A DNA stretch of 64,000 nt from Subtercola boreus (lineage in GTDB: Bacteria > Actinomycetota > Actinomycetes > Actinomycetales > Microbacteriaceae). Every line of letters starts with the position of its first letter. The first letter of the stretch is position 1. Shown here in pieces: positions 9,239-17,957 of the stretch. A program made the position numbers and the translations under genes. Location of the stretch: contig NZ_VFOO01000001.1 in assembly GCF_006716115.1 (NCBI RefSeq), positions 3,472,001 through 3,536,000 on the forward strand, in the 5' to 3' direction. The notes beneath the pieces were generated by a model that did not search any database, was not told the DNA's origin, and saw only the letters and a program-made list of their open reading frames with translations.

Positions 9239-10675
9239 GTGACGTCGCCCCGAACATCCAGGAACCTCGCGCTGCTGGTCGCGGGCACGTTCTTCATGGA
9301 GAACCTCGACGGCACGATCGTCACGACGGCGGCGCCCGCCATCGGCAGCTCGCTCGGCGTGAGCCCTTCGGCGGTGGGCGTGACGATCACCGCGTACCTG
9401 CTCACGCTGGCGGTGCTGGTGCCGATCAGCGGCTGGATCACGCGGCGGTTCGGCGCCCGCCGGGTGTTCGTGCTCGCGATCGTGGTGTTCACGGTCGGCT
9501 CGATCCTCTGCGCGCTGAGCGCCGACCTGCTGCAGCTGACCGCTTTCCGGGTGCTGCAGGCGGCGGGCGGCGCGATGATGGTGCCGGTCGGCCGGCTCGT
9601 GGTTCTGGGGGCGACAGAGCGGAAGGATGTGCTGCGGGCCATCGCGCTGCTCACCTGGCCGGCGCTCGCGGCCCCCGTGATCGCGCCGCTGGCCGGGGGC
9701 ATCATCGTCACGGTCGCGTCGTGGCACTGGATCTTCCTCATCAACGTGCCCCTCGGGGCTGTCGCGATCGTCGCCGCGCTCCGGCTGATGCCGCGCACGG
9801 CCCGCGAGGGCTCCGAGCGGCTCGACTGGCTGGGGTTCGTGTTGATCGGGCTGGGCCTCGGCCTGCTCGTGGGGGCCGGTTCGGCGCTCGCTGACGGTGC
9901 GGCCGTGGCCGACGGCACGGCGGGTGGGATGTTCGTGCCGATCGCCGCGGCGGCAGGGGCTGCGCTGACCATCCTGGCCGTGCTGCATCTGCTCCGCGCC
10001 CGGCATCCGCTGCTCGACCTCCGCGCGCTCGGGATACCGAGCCTCCGGGTGTCGAACGCGGGCGGATCCGTCTTCCGGCTGACGATCAGCGCCATGCCCT
10101 TCCTGCTGCCGCTGCTCTTCCAGGAGAGCTTCGGCCTGACGCCGGTGCTGTCGGGAACGCTCGTGCTGTTCCTGTTCGTCGGCAACCTCGCGATCAAACC
10201 GGCGACGACGGGGCTGATCCGGCGGTTCGGGTTCCGGGCGGTGATCGTGGCGGCGACCGGGGGAGCGGCGCTCAGCATGTTCCTCACGGCCACGCTCGGC
10301 GGCGACACCCCGCTCGGGCTGATCATCGTGCTGATGGTGTTCAGCGGGGTGGTGCGCTCGGTCGGTTTCACGGCCTACAACTCGATCGCCTTCGCCGATG
10401 TGCCGGCCGGGGCGATGACCGAGGTGAACACGCTGACGTCGACGCTGCAGCAGCTGGCCGCGGGGCTCGGGGTGGCCGTGGGCGCGCTGGCGCTGAGGTT
10501 CGGCGAGGTGGTGCAGGCGGCGGGGGCGTCTGCCGCCGCTCCGGATGCCGCACCGGCGTTCGGCGCGTACCCGTTCGCTTTCGTGCTGCTGGGCATCCTG
10601 ACTCTCGTGGCCACCGTCGAGGCGCTGCGTGCGCCCGCCACGATCGGCGCGGGGATCCGCCCGCCCCGCTCCTAG
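9239..10675 (+). CDS. MFS transporter, DHA2-type drug exporter
   Basis: About 478 residues and some 14 hydrophobic segments, as in the DHA2 drug:H+ antiporters. Near the N-terminus LALLVAGTFFMENLDGTIVTTAAPAIG contains the usual D-x-T-I-V pattern of helix 1. The loop GWITRRFGARRVFVLAIVVFTVGS is motif A, and RVLQAAGGAMMVPVGRL is motif B-like. The start is uncertain. GTG at 9239 leaves a short natural N-terminus, while GTG at 9200 adds an Arg-rich leader; neither has a strong ribosome site. It probably exports toxic organic compounds and may be controlled by the preceding TetR. Confidence 0.85.
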   Translation: MTSPRTSRNLALLVAGTFFMENLDGTIVTTAAPAIGSSLGVSPSAVGVTITAYLLTLAVLVPISGWITRRFGARRVFVLAIVVFTVGSILCALSADLLQLTAFRVLQAAGGAMMVPVGRLVVLGATERKDVLRAIALLTWPALAAPVIAPLAGGIIVTVASWHWIFLINVPLGAVAIVAALRLMPRTAREGSERLDWLGFVLIGLGLGLLVGAGSALADGAAVADGTAGGMFVPIAAAAGAALTILAVLHLLRARHPLLDLRALGIPSLRVSNAGGSVFRLTISAMPFLLPLLFQESFGLTPVLSGTLVLFLFVGNLAIKPATTGLIRRFGFRAVIVAATGGAALSMFLTATLGGDTPLGLIIVLMVFSGVVRSVGFTAYNSIAFADVPAGAMTEVNTLTSTLQQLAAGLGVAVGALALRFGEVVQAAGASAAAPDAAPAFGAYPFAFVLLGILTLVATVEALRAPATIGAGIRPPRS

Positions 10676-10742
10676 CTGCATTCGGCCCTGGGCCATCGAT
10701 TCCGCGACCGAGCAGAGGTCACGATCGGGTAACGACGTAAGT

Positions 10743-10777
10743 ATGTCTTGACATTCTAACGAAGGCGAACATACGAT
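10743..10777 (+). promoter_or_regulatory. promoter of the inositol ABC operon with IolR-like operator
   Basis: TTGACA (10748-10753) and TACGAT (10772-10777), 18 nt apart, form a good housekeeping promoter. The -35 lies inside the palindromic site TGTCTTGACA (10744-10753, flanked by TA and TT). This has the TGT-N4-ACA core also found at 15861, 15942 and 29019. A repressor bound here would block the -35. Confidence 0.65.
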
Positions 10778-10866
10778 CAGCACACCCTGGTGTTAGCAAA
10801 GCAGCTATCCGTTCGGTCGCAATGCAGCTACCCCGATGACTCAAAGGAAAGGAGCCCAGGGAAATA

Positions 10867-11919
10867 ATGACGTTCTCCAAGCTCTCCAAGCCCCAAGGCC
10901 TCACCCGCAAGCGCCTGCGCAACGTGCTGTTGGTTGCACCAGCAGTCGTCGCCATGGCAGCCCTCGCCGGCTGCTCCCCCCAGAACGGCGGCACTGCCGC
11001 CTCGACGGGTTCCGCCGACGACTCCAATGTGAACCTCGTCGTCATCGGCGGTGCGTCGGATGACGTGTTCTTCTCGACGGTCAAGCGCGGCATCGACGAC
11101 GCGGCCAAGGTGCCCGAGGCATCCGGTGCGAAGGTCACCTACCTCGCGCTGAAGAACTACGACAACCTCGGCCCGGATGTGGCCCAGCTCATCACCAACG
11201 CGCTCGGCATGAAGCCCAGCGCCATCGCCGTACCCGACTGGGTGCCGACCGCTGAGGACCCGGCGATCCAGTCGGTCATCGCCGCGGGCATCCCCGTCGT
11301 CATCTACAACGCCGGAACGTGGGACCAGGCCGACAAGCTCGGCGCGATGACCTACATCGGCACCGACGAGTACCTCGCGGGCAAGGCTGCCGGCGAAGCG
11401 CTCGGCAAGGCCGGATCTAAGAGTGCTGTCTGCGTCAACACGGTTCCCGGCTCGACGAACCTCGAAGACCGCTGCTCCGGTGTCAAAGACGGCATGACGG
11501 AGTCCGGCGGAACATCCGAGCAGCTCGCCCTCCCCGCGACGAGCTTCGGCAACGCCACGGCCGTGACCCAGGCCATCAAGTCGAACCTGCAGCAGAACAC
11601 CGCGACAGACGCCATCGTCACCGTCGGCGGTTCCGACTCCGAGGCTGCCTTCGCCGCCCTCACGCAGGCCGGCTCGAGCGCCAAGTTCATCACCTTCGGC
11701 AACTCGACGACGGTGGATGAGCGCATCCAGGCCGGCACGCAGCTGGCCTTCATCGACCAGCAGCCGTACGCGCAGGGCTTCTACAGCGTCTCCGCCATGT
11801 GGCAGTACGTCGCCTACGGCCTCGAGCTGCCGACCAAGCCGATCCTCACCGGCCCGGCCGTCATCACGAAGGACAATGTCGCCGCTGTCGTCAGCGGTTC
11901 GCAGGCCGGCGTCCGCTGA
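10867..11919 (+). CDS. sugar ABC transporter substrate-binding lipoprotein, probably inositol
   Basis: 350 residues. The N-terminus has a basic stretch, a hydrophobic segment and the lipobox LAGC (Cys at about 37), so it is a lipoprotein anchored outside the membrane. The mature part is a periplasmic-binding type 1 fold of the ribose/inositol class: VNLVVIGGASDDVFFSTVKRGIDDAA, then IAAGIPVVIYNAG and YIGTDEYLAGKAAGEAL. It is first in an operon with one permease, one single-domain ATPase and a transaldolase-like enzyme. Location beside the iol genes and a shared operator suggest inositol or a close cyclitol as ligand. A related sugar cannot be excluded. Confidence 0.85.
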   Translation: MTFSKLSKPQGLTRKRLRNVLLVAPAVVAMAALAGCSPQNGGTAASTGSADDSNVNLVVIGGASDDVFFSTVKRGIDDAAKVPEASGAKVTYLALKNYDNLGPDVAQLITNALGMKPSAIAVPDWVPTAEDPAIQSVIAAGIPVVIYNAGTWDQADKLGAMTYIGTDEYLAGKAAGEALGKAGSKSAVCVNTVPGSTNLEDRCSGVKDGMTESGGTSEQLALPATSFGNATAVTQAIKSNLQQNTATDAIVTVGGSDSEAAFAALTQAGSSAKFITFGNSTTVDERIQAGTQLAFIDQQPYAQGFYSVSAMWQYVAYGLELPTKPILTGPAVITKDNVAAVVSGSQAGVR

Positions 11920-12015
11920 CCCTCGCTCCACCCGGGTGCCGGGCCCTCCACCAGGGCCCGGCACCATCCCCACCTCGCTAGCCCCACACCCTTTTCACGT
12001 TAGGAAACAGGACAC

Positions 12016-13089
12016 ATGGCAATCGCCGCTCCCTCGGAGGTGAAGACAACCAGGCCGGTTGCCGCACCGCCCGCCCCCCGCAACCAGACGTCGTTCGGCC
12101 GGCTGTCCCGTCGTCCTGAGACGGGCGCCCTCGCCGGAACCGTGCTGGTCTTCGTGATCTTCACCGTTCTGGGTGGCTCGAACTTCGTCTCCATCGGCGG
12201 TGTCGCCAGCTGGATGAACGTCGCTGCCGAGCTCGCCATCATCGCCCTCCCCGTGGGCCTGTTGATGATCGCCGGCGAACTCGACCTCTCGGTGGGCTCT
12301 GTGCTCGCCGCCAGCTCGATGACCATGGCCATCGTGTCGGGTACCTACGGCGCCCCGATGATCGTCGGTATCGTCGCGGCCCTCGCCGTCGGCGCGGCCG
12401 CCGGGTTCATCAACGGCCTCATCGTCTCCCGCACCAACGTGCCGTCGTTCGTCGTGACGCTCGGCATGAACTTCGGCCTGGCCGGCATCACCCTCGGCCT
12501 CTCCCGCCTGATCACGGGCACCACGAACGTTCCGCTCGACCCGGGCCCCTTCTTCAAGGGCCTGTTCGGCAGCCTCCTCGGCGGCCAGTTCGAGGTCGCC
12601 ATCTTCTGGGCCATCGGCGTCGCACTCGTGATCGTCTGGCTGCTGCAGATGACGCCCTTCGGCAACTGGGTCTTCGCGATCGGCGGCGACAAGGAGAGCG
12701 CGCGCGCAACCGGCATCCCGGTCACCCGCGTCAAGATCTCCCTGTTCATGATGAGTGCGATCGGCGCTGCGCTGGTCGGCATCATCCAGACCTGCCTCTA
12801 CAACGGAGCGCAGACCTCCACCGGCCAGTCGTTCGTGTTCAACTCGATCATCGCGGCGGTCATCGGCGGCGTGCTGCTCACCGGTGGCTACGGCTCCGTG
12901 CCCGGCATCATCCTCGGCACGCTCACCTTCGCCATCGTGAGCCAGGGCATCTACACGACCTCGCTGAGCTCCGACTGGGCCAGCTTCATCCTCGGCGCCC
13001 TCCTGCTGGCTGCCGTGCTCATGAACAACACGTTCCGCAAGCTCGCTCTCTCCAGCGGCGTGCGGGCCCCGAAGACGAAGAAGGCGTAG
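12016..13089 (+). CDS. sugar ABC transporter permease (ribose/inositol type)
   Basis: 357 residues with about ten hydrophobic segments of the BPD_transp_2 class. Typical stretches are IALPVGLLMIAGELDLSVGS, GFINGLIVSRTNVPSFVVTLGM and FAIGGDKESARATGIPVTRVK, the last being the cytoplasmic loop that contacts the ATPase. A ribosome site (GGAAACAGGA) precedes the ATG. The soluble N-terminus of about 35 residues is longer than usual. The protein would form a homodimeric membrane channel with the adjacent ATPase, and the pair imports the sugar delivered by the lipoprotein upstream. Confidence 0.92.
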   Translation: MAIAAPSEVKTTRPVAAPPAPRNQTSFGRLSRRPETGALAGTVLVFVIFTVLGGSNFVSIGGVASWMNVAAELAIIALPVGLLMIAGELDLSVGSVLAASSMTMAIVSGTYGAPMIVGIVAALAVGAAAGFINGLIVSRTNVPSFVVTLGMNFGLAGITLGLSRLITGTTNVPLDPGPFFKGLFGSLLGGQFEVAIFWAIGVALVIVWLLQMTPFGNWVFAIGGDKESARATGIPVTRVKISLFMMSAIGAALVGIIQTCLYNGAQTSTGQSFVFNSIIAAVIGGVLLTGGYGSVPGIILGTLTFAIVSQGIYTTSLSSDWASFILGALLLAAVLMNNTFRKLALSSGVRAPKTKKA

Positions 13090-13091
13090 CC

Positions 13092-13883
13092 ATGACCGAA
13101 CCACTGCTCAAGCTCTCCAACGTCGGTAAGAGCTATGCGGGCACCGACGCCCTCGCTGACATCTCGCTGCAGGTGGAGCCCGGCAAGGTACTGTGCCTGC
13201 TCGGCGACAACGGCGCCGGCAAGTCGACCCTGATCAAGATCCTCTCGGGCTTCCACACGCCCACGACGGGCACCGTCGAGATCGGCGGCAAGCCCGTCGT
13301 CTTCCACAGCCCCCGGGATGCCAGCGCCAACGGCATTGCGACCGTGCACCAGTACGGCGGAACCTTCCCCCTGATGACCGTCGGCCGCTCGTTCTTCGTC
13401 GGCGTCGAGCCGACCAAGGGCTGGGGACCGTTCAAGCGGTTCGACAAGGCGAAGGCGAACGAGATCTCGGTGCGCGAGCTGAAGAGCCTCGGCATCACGC
13501 GTATCAACGACGGCAACCGCCTGGTCGGTGGTATGTCGGGTGGTGAGCGCCAGTCGCTCGCGATCGCCCGCGCCGTGTACTTCGGTGCGAAGCTGCTGAT
13601 TCTGGATGAGCCGACCGCCGCCCTCGGTGTGAAGGAGGCCTCGCACGTGCTCCGCATCATCATGCAGGCCCGCAGAAAGGGCATTGCCGTGGTCTTCGTG
13701 ACGCACAACGTGCTGCACGCGATGACCGTCGGCGACAACTTCTCGGTGCTGATCCACGGCCGGCTGGCCGACAGCTTCGCGAAGGGCGAGCGCACCCGCG
13801 AGCAGATCACCGACCTGATGGCCGGTGGCGAGGCGATGGCGGAGCTCGAAGCCGAGATCGCCCAATACGAACAGGAGGCGTGA
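13092..13883 (+). CDS. sugar ABC transporter ATP-binding protein, single domain
   Basis: 263 residues. It carries Walker A GDNGAGKST, the signature MSGGERQSLAIARAV, Walker B LLILDEPTAALG and the switch histidine in VVFVTHN. Ribose-class ATPases such as RbsA usually have two fused domains of about 500 residues, whereas this has only one, as in FrcA-type systems. It therefore probably works as a homodimer. It starts 2 nt after the permease stop, and its own stop is just before the transaldolase-like gene. Confidence 0.92.
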   Translation: MTEPLLKLSNVGKSYAGTDALADISLQVEPGKVLCLLGDNGAGKSTLIKILSGFHTPTTGTVEIGGKPVVFHSPRDASANGIATVHQYGGTFPLMTVGRSFFVGVEPTKGWGPFKRFDKAKANEISVRELKSLGITRINDGNRLVGGMSGGERQSLAIARAVYFGAKLLILDEPTAALGVKEASHVLRIIMQARRKGIAVVFVTHNVLHAMTVGDNFSVLIHGRLADSFAKGERTREQITDLMAGGEAMAELEAEIAQYEQEA

Positions 13884-13888
13884 TCGCC

Positions 13889-15001
13889 ATGACGACGATC
13901 ACCGAGGCGCCGGCCCCGGCATCCACTGCCGACACCGACGTCGAGACGCTTCGTCTCGCCACCCGCTCCACCCCCACGGCCCTCTGGAACGACTCGGCCG
14001 ACCCTGACGAACTGTCGCGGTCGATCGGTTTCGGTGCCGTCGGTGCCACCTGCAACCCGGTGATCGCGCTGGCCGCCATCCGTGCCCACATGGATGTCTG
14101 GGGCCCGCGCATCACGCAGCTCGCCGCTGAGCATCCCACCGCCGGCGAGTCGGAACTCGGCTGGAAGGTCGTGGAGGAACTCTCCGTTCAGGCCGCCGCC
14201 CAGCTGCACCCCGCGTTCGTCGCGAGTGGCGGGCGGAACGGTCGCCTGTCGATCCAGACGGATCCGCGGCTGCACCGTGACGCCGACGCCCTCGTCGAAC
14301 AGGCCGTGCGGTTCAGCGGTCTCGCCGAGAACATCATCGTGAAGATCCCGGCGACCGAGCTCGGAATCCGCGCCATCGAAGAAGCCACGTTCCGCGGGGT
14401 GAGCATCAACGTGACGGTCTCGTTCACGGTGGCGCAGGCCGTCGAGGCGGCCGCGGCGATCGAACGCGGGCTCGACCGGCGCACCGCCGCAGGACTCGAC
14501 GAGCGCGAGTTCGGTTCGGTGGTGACGCTGATGGGCGGGCGCCTCGACGACTGGCTGAAGACGTCGGTCGCACGGGACAGGATCCTGGTCGACCCCGGCT
14601 ACCTCGAGTGGGCCGGTGTCGCTGCGCTGAAGAAGGCGCACGCGATCTTCACCGAGCGCGGGTACCGCTCCCGCGTGCTCTCTGCAGCATTCCGCAACCA
14701 CATGCAGTGGTCGGAGCTGCAGGGCGGCGACCTCGTGGTCTCGCCCCCGTTCGACTGGCAGGCCCGCATCAACGAGAACAGGCTGCCCGTCGAGAACCGC
14801 ATCGACGTGCCCGTCGATCCGCGGATCATCGAGACGCTGCTCGCGAAGGTGCCGGAGTTCCGTCGCGCCTACGAGGTCGACGGGCTGACGCCGGCCGAGT
14901 TCGACACCTTCGGGGCGACCCGGGTGACGCTCCGGCAGTTCCTCGACGCCGACGCCCAGCTCGATGCACTGGTGCGCGACATCCTCATCCCCGCAGCGTG
15001 A
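13889..15001 (+). CDS. transaldolase family protein in the inositol transport operon
   Basis: 370 residues from the ATG at 13889, which has AGGAGG 10 nt upstream. A GTG at 13880 overlaps the ATPase stop but is too close to that ribosome site. The transaldolase barrel is visible in GFGAVGATCNPVIALAAI, ENIIVKIPATELGIRAIEEAT (with the Schiff-base lysine in VKIPAT) and GVSINVTVSFT. The C-terminal half is also typical, with HAIFTERGYRSRVLSAAFRN and GGDLVVSPPFDWQ. True transaldolases belong with transketolase genes. Here the gene is fourth in a sugar ABC operon, so it more likely cleaves or forms a specific cyclitol-derived sugar phosphate. The exact reaction is unknown. Confidence 0.8.
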   Translation: MTTITEAPAPASTADTDVETLRLATRSTPTALWNDSADPDELSRSIGFGAVGATCNPVIALAAIRAHMDVWGPRITQLAAEHPTAGESELGWKVVEELSVQAAAQLHPAFVASGGRNGRLSIQTDPRLHRDADALVEQAVRFSGLAENIIVKIPATELGIRAIEEATFRGVSINVTVSFTVAQAVEAAAAIERGLDRRTAAGLDEREFGSVVTLMGGRLDDWLKTSVARDRILVDPGYLEWAGVAALKKAHAIFTERGYRSRVLSAAFRNHMQWSELQGGDLVVSPPFDWQARINENRLPVENRIDVPVDPRIIETLLAKVPEFRRAYEVDGLTPAEFDTFGATRVTLRQFLDADAQLDALVRDILIPAA

Positions 15002-15003
15002 TC

Positions 15004-15040
15004 ACGGTGCAGCCCGGCACACGCGGCCGGGTTGCACCGT
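15004..15040. terminator. terminator hairpin between transaldolase-like gene and iolR
   Basis: A 14-bp stem, 15004-15017 with 15027-15040, contains one G-U wobble and closes a 9-nt loop. It lies 2 nt after the transaldolase stop and just beyond the convergent regulator stop, so it can serve both directions. Confidence 0.8.
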
Positions 15041-15057
15041 CCCGCTCGGGGCGGGGG

Positions 15058-15819
15058 TCATTTGGCGACGAGGGTCGTCTCGAAGCTGTACATGTCGGGG
15101 CGGTAGGAGTGGTGACCGTACTCGATGGCGCGACCCGAGCTGTCGAAAGCAACACGTTCCATGGTCAGCACGGGGCCGCCCTTGTCGATCTCGAGCAGTT
15201 CCGACTCCTCCCGGTGGGCGCGCCTCGCGCCGATCTTCTGCTGGGCGATGCGGATCGTGACGCCTCGACCACGGAGGATCTGGTAGAGCCCACGCTCCTC
15301 GAGCTGCTGGGTGGTGATGTCGGAGAACTCCGGCGGCAGGTAGTTCTCGAGCATCGCCACGGTCACGCCGTCGGTGCTGCGGGTGCGACGCATGTAGACC
15401 ACGTCGGAGCCTGGTACGACGCCGAGGCTGGTGGCCACGACCTCGGTCGCCGGGCGCATCCCGTGCTCGATGACGTGGGTGCCCGGCTCGTGGTGGGCGC
15501 TCTGCAGGTCTTCGTAGAGACTCGTCAGTTCGACCTGCCGGGTGACTGTGCCCTGCACGACCTGGGTTCCGATGCCGCGGCGACGAACGAGCAGGCCTTT
15601 GTCGACGAGCTCCTGGATGGCCCGCCGCACGGTGGGGCGGGAGAGGCCGAGGCGCTGGCCGATCGCGATCTCGTTCTCGAGCCGCGCGCCGGGCTGAATG
15701 GCTCCGGAGCGGATGGCCGCCTCCAGTCGGCTGGAGACCTGGAAGTAGAGCGGGATCGGCCCGTTGCGGTCGAGATCGAGGAAGAGTTCCTCGGGCCAGA
15801 CGGTCTCGTCGTTCGCCAT
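15058..15819 (-). CDS. iolR: GntR/HutC-family regulator, probable inositol repressor
   Basis: 253 residues with the ribosome site AAAGGAG before the ATG. The N-terminal winged helix is GntR type (LENEIAIGQRLGLSRPTVRRAIQEL, about 47-71, and KGLLVRRRGIGTQVV), followed by a UTRA ligand-binding domain (VVYMRRTRSTDGVTVAMLENYLP). It is divergent from iolC. Perfect or near-perfect TGT-N4-ACA palindromes lie at its own promoter and at the promoters of iolC, the ABC operon and iolT. It is most likely a repressor relieved by an inositol intermediate, comparable to IolR of Corynebacterium. The name is given by role, not by proven orthology. Confidence 0.8.
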   Translation of the reverse strand: MANDETVWPEELFLDLDRNGPIPLYFQVSSRLEAAIRSGAIQPGARLENEIAIGQRLGLSRPTVRRAIQELVDKGLLVRRRGIGTQVVQGTVTRQVELTSLYEDLQSAHHEPGTHVIEHGMRPATEVVATSLGVVPGSDVVYMRRTRSTDGVTVAMLENYLPPEFSDITTQQLEERGLYQILRGRGVTIRIAQQKIGARRAHREESELLEIDKGGPVLTMERVAFDSSGRAIEYGHHSYRPDMYSFETTLVAK

Positions 15820-15856
15820 TCCAGCTCCTTTGATCGGACATTCGCGACGTTACCGC

Positions 15857-15874
15857 ATATTGTCGGAACAATAT
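15857..15874. promoter_or_regulatory. perfect palindromic operator at the iolR promoter
   Basis: ATATTGT-CGGA-ACAATAT is an 18-bp site with 7-bp perfect arms. On the minus strand it overlaps TAATAT, a plausible -10 for the regulator gene, so autorepression is likely. Its core TGTCGGAACA matches the core at three other iol promoters. Confidence 0.65.
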
Positions 15875-15916
15875 TACTCGGCGCGCACTTTGTCGTATCG
15901 AACATCGATCACAGCA

Positions 15917-15951
15917 TTGACGAAATGGGACCTTGTGCTATTGTTAGGACA
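15917..15951 (+). promoter_or_regulatory. iolC operon promoter with IolR-like operator
   Basis: TTGACG (15917-15922) and TATTGT (15939-15944), spaced 16 nt, precede iolC by about 60 nt. The site TGTTAGGACA (15942-15951, flanked by TA) overlaps the end of the -10 and has the shared TGT-N4-ACA core. Confidence 0.6.
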
Positions 15952-16005
15952 TACCTACGGCAGCAATGCCGGCCCACCCTCGATCTGAGAGTTGTACACC
16001 GGAGT

Positions 16006-16962
16006 ATGACGGACACACTTCTTTCCTACGACGTTCTGGCGATCGGCCGACTGGGTGTCGACATCTACCCGCTGCAGAGCGGTGTCGGCCTCGAAGACGT
16101 GCAGACGTTCGGCAAGTACCTCGGCGGCAGCGCGGCGAACGTCAGCGTGGCAGCCGCCCGCTACGACCACCGCGTCGCCCTGGTCTCCCGTGTCGGCGAC
16201 GATCCGTTCGGCCGCTACCTCACCCGCGAGCTCGGCCGCCTCGGTGTCGACAGCCGGTACGTTCCCACCGATCCGAACCTGAAGACGCCGGTGACGTTCT
16301 GCGAGATCTTCCCGCCGGATGACTTCCCCCTCTACTTCTACCGCGAGCCGAAGGCTCCTGACCTGAACGTCGAGACCGACGACCTCGACATCGACGCCGT
16401 GCGCGCCGCCCGCGTCTTCTGGCTGACCGTCACCGGGCTCAGCCAGGAGCCGAGCCGTGCCGCGCACCACGCCGCCCTCACCGCCCGCGGTCGCGCCGAG
16501 CACACCGTGCTCGACCTCGACTACCGCCCGATGTTCTGGGAGACCCCGGCCGCGGCGACCGAGCAGGTCGCCTTCGCCCTCGAGCACGCCACGGTCGCCG
16601 TCGGCAACCGCGAAGAGTGCGAGGTGGCCGTCGGCGAGACGGAGCCGCTCCGCGCCGCCGACGCTCTGCTCGAACGCGGCGTCACGCTGGCGATCGTCAA
16701 GCAGGGCCCGAAGGGCGTGCTCGCGAAGACAGCCGACGAGACCGTCGAGGTTCCCCCGTACTTCGTCGACGTGGTCAACGGCCTCGGTGCCGGCGATGCG
16801 TTCGGCGGGGCGCTCTGCCACGGCCTGCTCGAAGGCTGGGGCCTCGAGCGCATCCTGAAATTCGCAAACGTGGCCGGGGCGCTCGTCGCCTCCCGGCGCG
16901 AATGCTCCACCGCGATGCCGACGACCGCTGAGGTCGACGCCATCCTTCTGACGGGAGTCTGA
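16006..16962 (+). CDS. iolC: 5-dehydro-2-deoxygluconokinase
   Basis: 318 residues of the PfkB sugar-kinase family. Near the N-terminus VLAIGRLGVDIYPLQSG and YLGGSAANVSVAAARY (GGSAAN at 40-45) bind the sugar. VVNGLGAGDAFGGAL near residue 260 is the second PfkB signature, with the catalytic aspartate. The paired arginines and REPKAPDLN are typical of IolC. It phosphorylates 2-deoxy-5-keto-gluconate at C6. It is the first gene of the rightward iol operon, followed after 1 nt by the aldolase-like gene, which acts on its product. No other start codon is available nearby, and the ribosome site is weak. Confidence 0.92.
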   Translation: MTDTLLSYDVLAIGRLGVDIYPLQSGVGLEDVQTFGKYLGGSAANVSVAAARYDHRVALVSRVGDDPFGRYLTRELGRLGVDSRYVPTDPNLKTPVTFCEIFPPDDFPLYFYREPKAPDLNVETDDLDIDAVRAARVFWLTVTGLSQEPSRAAHHAALTARGRAEHTVLDLDYRPMFWETPAAATEQVAFALEHATVAVGNREECEVAVGETEPLRAADALLERGVTLAIVKQGPKGVLAKTADETVEVPPYFVDVVNGLGAGDAFGGALCHGLLEGWGLERILKFANVAGALVASRRECSTAMPTTAEVDAILLTGV

Positions 16963-16963
16963 C

Positions 16964-17875
16964 ATGGGCACCGCCCTCAGCGAATCCGATTTCACCCGTC
17001 TCCGCGATCTGCGGGCCAGCCGGCCCGGTGCCATCGCCGACGCCCTGGCCGCGCGAACGCGCCGCGAAGTGCTGCGGGGTGATGGCCGGATCTTCATCGT
17101 CGCCGCCGATCATCCCGCCCGCGGAGCCCTCGCGGTCGGCACCGACCCCACCGCGATGGCGAACCGGTACGAGCTGCTCGACCGGCTCGCGATCGCGCTC
17201 AGCAGGCCCGGCGTCGACGGAGTGCTCGGCACTCCCGACATCATCGACGACCTCGCTGCTCTCGGCCTGCTCGACGACAAGATCATCGTCGGATCGATGA
17301 ACCGCGGCGGTCTCCGCGGTGCTGCCTTCGAGATGGACGACCGCTACACCGGCTACGACGTGGCCTCGATGGCGGCGGCGGGCATCGACTTCGCCAAGAC
17401 GCTCATCCGCGTGAACCTGGCGGATCCCGCGACCGCGCCCACTCTCGAAGCGACCGCCCGAGCTGTGACCGAGGCCGCAGCCGCAGGCCTGCCGATCATG
17501 CTGGAGCCGTTCATGAGCCGCTGGGTCGACGGCCGGATCGTCAACGACCTCACCGCCGACGATGTGATCCTCTCGCTCTCGATCGCAGCGGGGCTCGGCG
17601 CGAGCAGTGCCTATACCTGGATGAAGCTGCCCGTCGTTCCCGACATGGAACGGGTGATGGCGTCCACCACCATGCCCACCCTGCTGCTCGGCGGCGACTC
17701 GGGCGCAGACCCCGACGAGACCTTCGCCGCCTGGGAGGACGCGCTGACGCTTCCCGGCGTGCGCGGCCTGACCGTCGGCCGCACGCTGCTCTACCCGCCC
17801 GACGGTGACGTGGCCGCTGCGGTGGACACGGCGGCGCGCATGGTGCACCCGAGCGTGCTCTCCCGGGCATCCTGA
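16964..17875 (+). CDS. Cgl0158-type (beta/alpha)8 aldolase, probable IolJ substitute
   Basis: 303 residues. The translation has IFIVAADHPARGALAVG, VDGVLGTPDIIDDLA, FAKTLIRVNLADPAT and LPIMLEPFMSRWVDGRIVN, features of DeoC/LacD-like class I aldolase barrels, with candidate lysines in FAKT and WMKLP. The family is found in actinobacterial inositol clusters. Classic iolJ, the class II aldolase that splits 2-deoxy-5-keto-gluconate-6-phosphate into dihydroxyacetone phosphate and malonate semialdehyde, is not in this window. This gene sits directly between the kinase (1 nt gap) and iolA, which uses malonate semialdehyde, so it very likely does that cleavage. Confidence 0.8.
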   Translation: MGTALSESDFTRLRDLRASRPGAIADALAARTRREVLRGDGRIFIVAADHPARGALAVGTDPTAMANRYELLDRLAIALSRPGVDGVLGTPDIIDDLAALGLLDDKIIVGSMNRGGLRGAAFEMDDRYTGYDVASMAAAGIDFAKTLIRVNLADPATAPTLEATARAVTEAAAAGLPIMLEPFMSRWVDGRIVNDLTADDVILSLSIAAGLGASSAYTWMKLPVVPDMERVMASTTMPTLLLGGDSGADPDETFAAWEDALTLPGVRGLTVGRTLLYPPDGDVAAAVDTAARMVHPSVLSRAS

Positions 17876-17924
17876 ACCGCCTGGCCCGCTACACCGCCTG
17901 AACCGCCCGGCTCGCTGAACCGCC
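17873..17924 (+). repeat. three copies of a 9-bp repeat between aldolase gene and iolA
   Basis: TGAACCGCC occurs at 17873-17881, 17899-17907 and 17916-17924. The first copy contains the stop codon of the aldolase gene. The spacer is otherwise low-complexity C-rich sequence up to the iolA ribosome site. Confidence 0.7.
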
Positions 17925-17957
17925 TGACCCCCGAACCCCCGAATTGAGGAAGAACCC

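Noticed and set aside
8428-10371. 647-codon minus-strand frame opposite the TetR and MFS genes
   Set aside because: Composition is Ser/Arg/Pro-rich antisense of two clear plus-strand genes.
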